Shown here in pieces: positions 40,395 through 42,608 of a stretch of DNA of 42,608 nucleotides; the stretch's first letter is position 1, and every line of letters starts with the position of its first letter. The DNA lies in assembly GCA_016212855.1 (NCBI GenBank), contig JACRDP010000017.1, positions 1 to 42,608 on the forward strand. Direction: 5' to 3'. The stretch is from Elusimicrobiota bacterium. Lineage in GTDB: Bacteria; Elusimicrobiota; Elusimicrobia; UBA1565; UBA9628. The position numbers and the translations under genes are program-made. The notes under the pieces were generated by a model, which worked only from the letters and a program-made list of their open reading frames with translations, ran no database searches and had not been told where the DNA came from.

Positions 40395-42151
40395 CGGATC
40401 AGCACGATCTTGCTCTTCGTGTCGAGCTTCGGTCCGGTCACGCGCACGAAGTACACTCCGCTCGGCACCGAGGACCCGGTCGCGCTCTTGCCGTCCCAAG
40501 TGAAGGTGAACGAGCCGGCGGTCTGCGGTCCGTCGGCCAAGGTCCTGATCGCGCGCCCGTTGGAGTCGTAGACCTGCGCGACGACGTTCCCGGCGTTGAA
40601 GATCGTGACGTCGATCGTCGTCGGAACGCCGTTGCGCGGCCGGAGAAGGTTGCCGGTCAGCACGACCGAGCCGGGCGCGAAGTCGATGAACAGCGCGTTC
40701 GTGGCGGTCTTGGCCGTGCCGTCGGCGTTCGTCACGGTCAGGTCCCAGAGGCCGATGGCCTGGCCCTGCGTCGCGAAGCTGGCGGTGAGGTGCTGGTCGT
40801 CGGTGCGGGCGACGCCCGTGCCCGCGATCACGACCGCGCCCTTGGAGATGGAGACGGTCGGAAGCGTCAGGGAGAAAATCTCGCCGGTGATGCTCAGCGG
40901 GATCGAGCCGGCGCTGGTATAGACCGTGGCCGGGCTGAGGGCGAGGGGATCGGGCTGGCCGGTGATCGCCGAGCGCGCGTCGCCGGTCGACTGGAACGCG
41001 TCGTAGACGGTGTAGTACAGCCGCCACCGGAACGAGTCGGTCGAGCGCACGGGCACCGGAAACGACAGCGCGCCGGCGACCGTCGGGGTCGTGATCCTCA
41101 GGCCCGTCTCCTGCGTGAAGGTCGTGCCCAGGGCGTCGCTGGAGAGCGCGCTGGCGATCACCGTGGCGCTCGAGCCGTTGGTCGTCGACTGGGTGTAGTA
41201 CAGGCGCACCGTTCCGTCGCTGAGCTTGGCCGCGCCGACCTCGTAGGCGAGCGTGGACATCGTGATCGACGCGCCGCCCCACGTCGCGCCCTCGTCCGTC
41301 GAACGCGCGGTGAAGATGCGCCGGTCGGGGAGGTCGTCTCCCCCGTTGACGTCCCGGATGAAGTACATGCGCCAATCGCCGGAGTTGAGCTTCACGAGGC
41401 GCGGCACCCCGATAAAGGTCGTCGTGGAGCCGTCGAAGTGGACCGTCGACTCGTTCGCCCAGGCCAGCCCGTCGGCCGAGGTCGCGCTGTGGATGCGCCA
41501 GGCGCCCGTGGTCGAGACGATCGAGTAGAGCATCCGGAAGCCGCCGGCGTTGAGCGCCAGCAGGTCGCAGGCGGTGATCGAGCTCGCCGAGACCAGGGGC
41601 ACCGTGGTCGTGCTCAGCCGCGTTCCGGCCTCCGCGGCCCAGACGACGCCGTCGCCCGACGTCGCCGACAGGATCGCGGGTCCGGAGCTCGTGTGCGGCA
41701 CGCCGCTCGAGATCGCGGGAAGATAATACATGCGCAACGTCGGCGCGTACGCCGCGACGACGGTGTTCCCGTCGGCCGGGGCGCGGGTGAACGCCTGGAC
41801 CGTCGCCGACGCGACCGAGATCACGTGCTGCGGGTCGAAAACGGGGACCGCGCGGGCCGCCGGCGCCAAGGTCCACAGCAGCGCGAGCGCGCCGAGCGCC
41901 TTGCGGACCATGGCGAGCTTGTCGGTGCGCTGAAGAGTCTTGATGCGAGCCTCCTCGATAAGCGCGGCGGAGCGGGTCAGGCCTTCCCGGCGGTAGACGA
42001 GCCGCACGGGGCGGCGGCTGCGCGTGTAGGCCGCCCCGCGTCCTCGGTTGTGGGCGGCGATCCGCGCGGAAACGTCCTTGGCGATGCCCGTGTACAGGCT
42101 TCTGTCGGCGCATCGCACCAGGTACACGGACCACTCCTTGGGAGTTTTCAC
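40391..42151 (-). CDS. GIY-YIG nuclease domain fused in frame to a secreted FlgD-CTD protein
   Basis: 586 residues from GTG 42151 (a TTG at 42160 is the alternative). Residues 1-80 are a UPF0213-type GIY-YIG domain (WSVYLVRCADRSLYTGIAKD, RSRRPVRLVYRREGLTRS, EARIKTLQRTDKLAM). At the point where such proteins normally end, the frame runs without a stop into MVRKALGALALLWTLAPAAR, a signal peptide (ATG at 41911). A 506-residue exported protein follows, with sialidase-like Asp-box-type strands (SATSGDGVVW, ARSTDEGATW), an Ig-like segment and a C-terminal FlgD-like domain (FTFTWDGKSATGSSVPSGVY). Either two genes joined by stop loss, both translated, or a true fusion. The downstream PorV gene suits the secreted part. 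Confidence 0.75.
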   Translation of the reverse strand: MKTPKEWSVYLVRCADRSLYTGIAKDVSARIAAHNRGRGAAYTRSRRPVRLVYRREGLTRSAALIEEARIKTLQRTDKLAMVRKALGALALLWTLAPAARAVPVFDPQHVISVASATVQAFTRAPADGNTVVAAYAPTLRMYYLPAISSGVPHTSSGPAILSATSGDGVVWAAEAGTRLSTTTVPLVSASSITACDLLALNAGGFRMLYSIVSTTGAWRIHSATSADGLAWANESTVHFDGSTTTFIGVPRLVKLNSGDWRMYFIRDVNGGDDLPDRRIFTARSTDEGATWGGASITMSTLAYEVGAAKLSDGTVRLYYTQSTTNGSSATVIASALSSDALGTTFTQETGLRITTPTVAGALSFPVPVRSTDSFRWRLYYTVYDAFQSTGDARSAITGQPDPLALSPATVYTSAGSIPLSITGEIFSLTLPTVSISKGAVVIAGTGVARTDDQHLTASFATQGQAIGLWDLTVTNADGTAKTATNALFIDFAPGSVVLTGNLLRPRNGVPTTIDVTIFNAGNVVAQVYDSNGRAIRTLADGPQTAGSFTFTWDGKSATGSSVPSGVYFVRVTGPKLDTKSKIVLIR

Positions 42152-42199
42152 GCGCCCCAATGGTAGCAGTACTGCCCCGCTCCGTCCAGACGGCGGGAG

Positions 42200-42267
42200 T
42201 AGGACTTTGGTCCTATGCTATAGTAGGCCTTAGGACCCGTGTGGACCTATGAGGAAAGACCTATCCT
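42200..42267 (+). promoter_or_regulatory. Promoter region with iterated TAGGAC/GTCCTA motifs
   Basis: TAGGAC-tttg-GTCCTA (42200-42215) is followed by TAGGACC at 42231-42237 and two direct GACCTAT copies further on. The -10 TATCCT (42262-42267) is 6 nt before the GTG at 42274, so the gene appears leaderless. The repeats could be operator sites. No clear -35. Confidence 0.5.
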
Positions 42268-42273
42268 CGCGGT

Positions 42274-42608
42274 GTGAAGAACCTGGGAGGCGCCCTCGCC
42301 CTCCTGCTGGCCGCGGCCTCCCCGTCCTTCGCGGGTCTTCCCGACGCCGGCTGGTCGTCCCTGTCGATCGCGATCCCGGTTCCGGTCATCCCTTCGATCC
42401 CTCCGCCCCGCCTGCTCGTGCCGCCGCTCGTCGCGCCGCCGCCCGTTCCGGCTGTCCTGTTCAAGGGTCTCTCGATCAAGGGCGTTCAGTTCAGCCGCAC
42501 CGACCGCATTCCGCTGTCCTTGGTCGCGGCGATCGACAAGACCGAGAAAACCTTGCTGCTCTCGCTGTACGACCTGCGGCTCTCGGAGGTCGCCGACGCC
42601 CTTCTTCG
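42274..42608 (+). CDS. Exported protein, probably phospholipase D-like (3' end outside window)
   Basis: 111 complete codons visible, GTG start. Signal peptide VKNLGGALALLLAAASPSFA is followed by a Pro/Ala-rich linker, then KGVQFSRTDRIPLSLVAAID and KTLLLSLYDLRLSEVADAL. The last segment resembles the first helix-strand of PLD-family nucleases/phospholipases, where a residue group like I(D)xAxxxIxLxLYxF precedes the first HKD. The HKD motifs lie beyond the window, so the call is tentative. Confidence 0.5.
   Translation, partial: MKNLGGALALLLAAASPSFAGLPDAGWSSLSIAIPVPVIPSIPPPRLLVPPLVAPPPVPAVLFKGLSIKGVQFSRTDRIPLSLVAAIDKTEKTLLLSLYDLRLSEVADALL

Noticed and set aside
1-42608. CRISPR arrays, insertion sequences or prophage genes
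   Set aside because: No regularly spaced repeats, transposase or phage structural motifs found on either strand.

Overview
The window is about 42.6 kb of very gene-dense, high-GC bacterial chromosome. The largest gap without a gene is about 150 bp. It suggests a Gram-negative bacterium from a less-studied lineage: there is an LpxL/HtrB-type lipid A acyltransferase, a class A penicillin-binding protein, a di-haem peroxidase, many signal peptides, and two PorV/PorQ-like outer-membrane proteins paired with large secreted proteins that end in FlgD/Por-type C-terminal domains. That mix, plus tandem Lon-like proteins with signal peptides, fits Elusimicrobiota best. The taxonomic call is inference; no 16S or ribosomal marker is present.

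Layout: 1-7615, end of a giant secreted propeller/NHL protein and its PorV/Q partner. 7658-9300, a small secreted Cys protein and nucleotidyltransferase cassette A. 9321-12308 (minus), an operon for an exported protein, a PduO-type cobalamin adenosyltransferase and an ABC exporter. 12354-14536 (plus), a PAP2 phosphatase and a GT-C/TPR membrane protein. 14533-21335 (minus), a HlyIII membrane protein, an M42-like peptidase, three exported proteins including an HtrA-type protease, an S9 peptidase and a lipoprotein. 21383-21459, tRNA-Glu(CTC) inside an unusual long inverted repeat. 21506-22418, nucleotidyltransferase cassette B. 22476-25926, an exported phosphatase, SWIB, NUDIX, a cNMP-binding protein, MOSC and an alpha/beta hydrolase. 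25889-32367, two tandem exported Lon-like AAA+ proteases. 32454-34219, a lipid A acyltransferase and a ferritin-like protein. 34266-35044, two TRL-like proteins. 35046-39409, PBP1, a cytochrome c peroxidase and a Cys-rich exported protein. 39462-42151, a second secreted-CTD/PorV pair whose cargo frame carries a GIY-YIG nuclease domain at its front. 42274-end, start of an exported, probably PLD-like protein.

Two signals run across the whole window. First, twelve genes that begin transcription units have a sigma70-like -10 hexamer ending exactly 6 nt before the start codon, so many mRNAs should be leaderless. A minority (SWIB, ferritin-like protein, cassette A) have normal leaders with Shine-Dalgarno sequences. 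Second, genes within operons overlap by 4 nt (ATGA, GTGA), and two junctions use CTGA, where CTG appears to be the only plausible start codon.

The best candidates for undescribed biology are the tandem exported Lon pair (one has a duplicated winged-helix-like module in place of the usual Lon N domain), the repeated CTD-cargo/PorV gene pairs, and the two nucleotidyltransferase cassettes whose partner proteins share a C-terminal motif.
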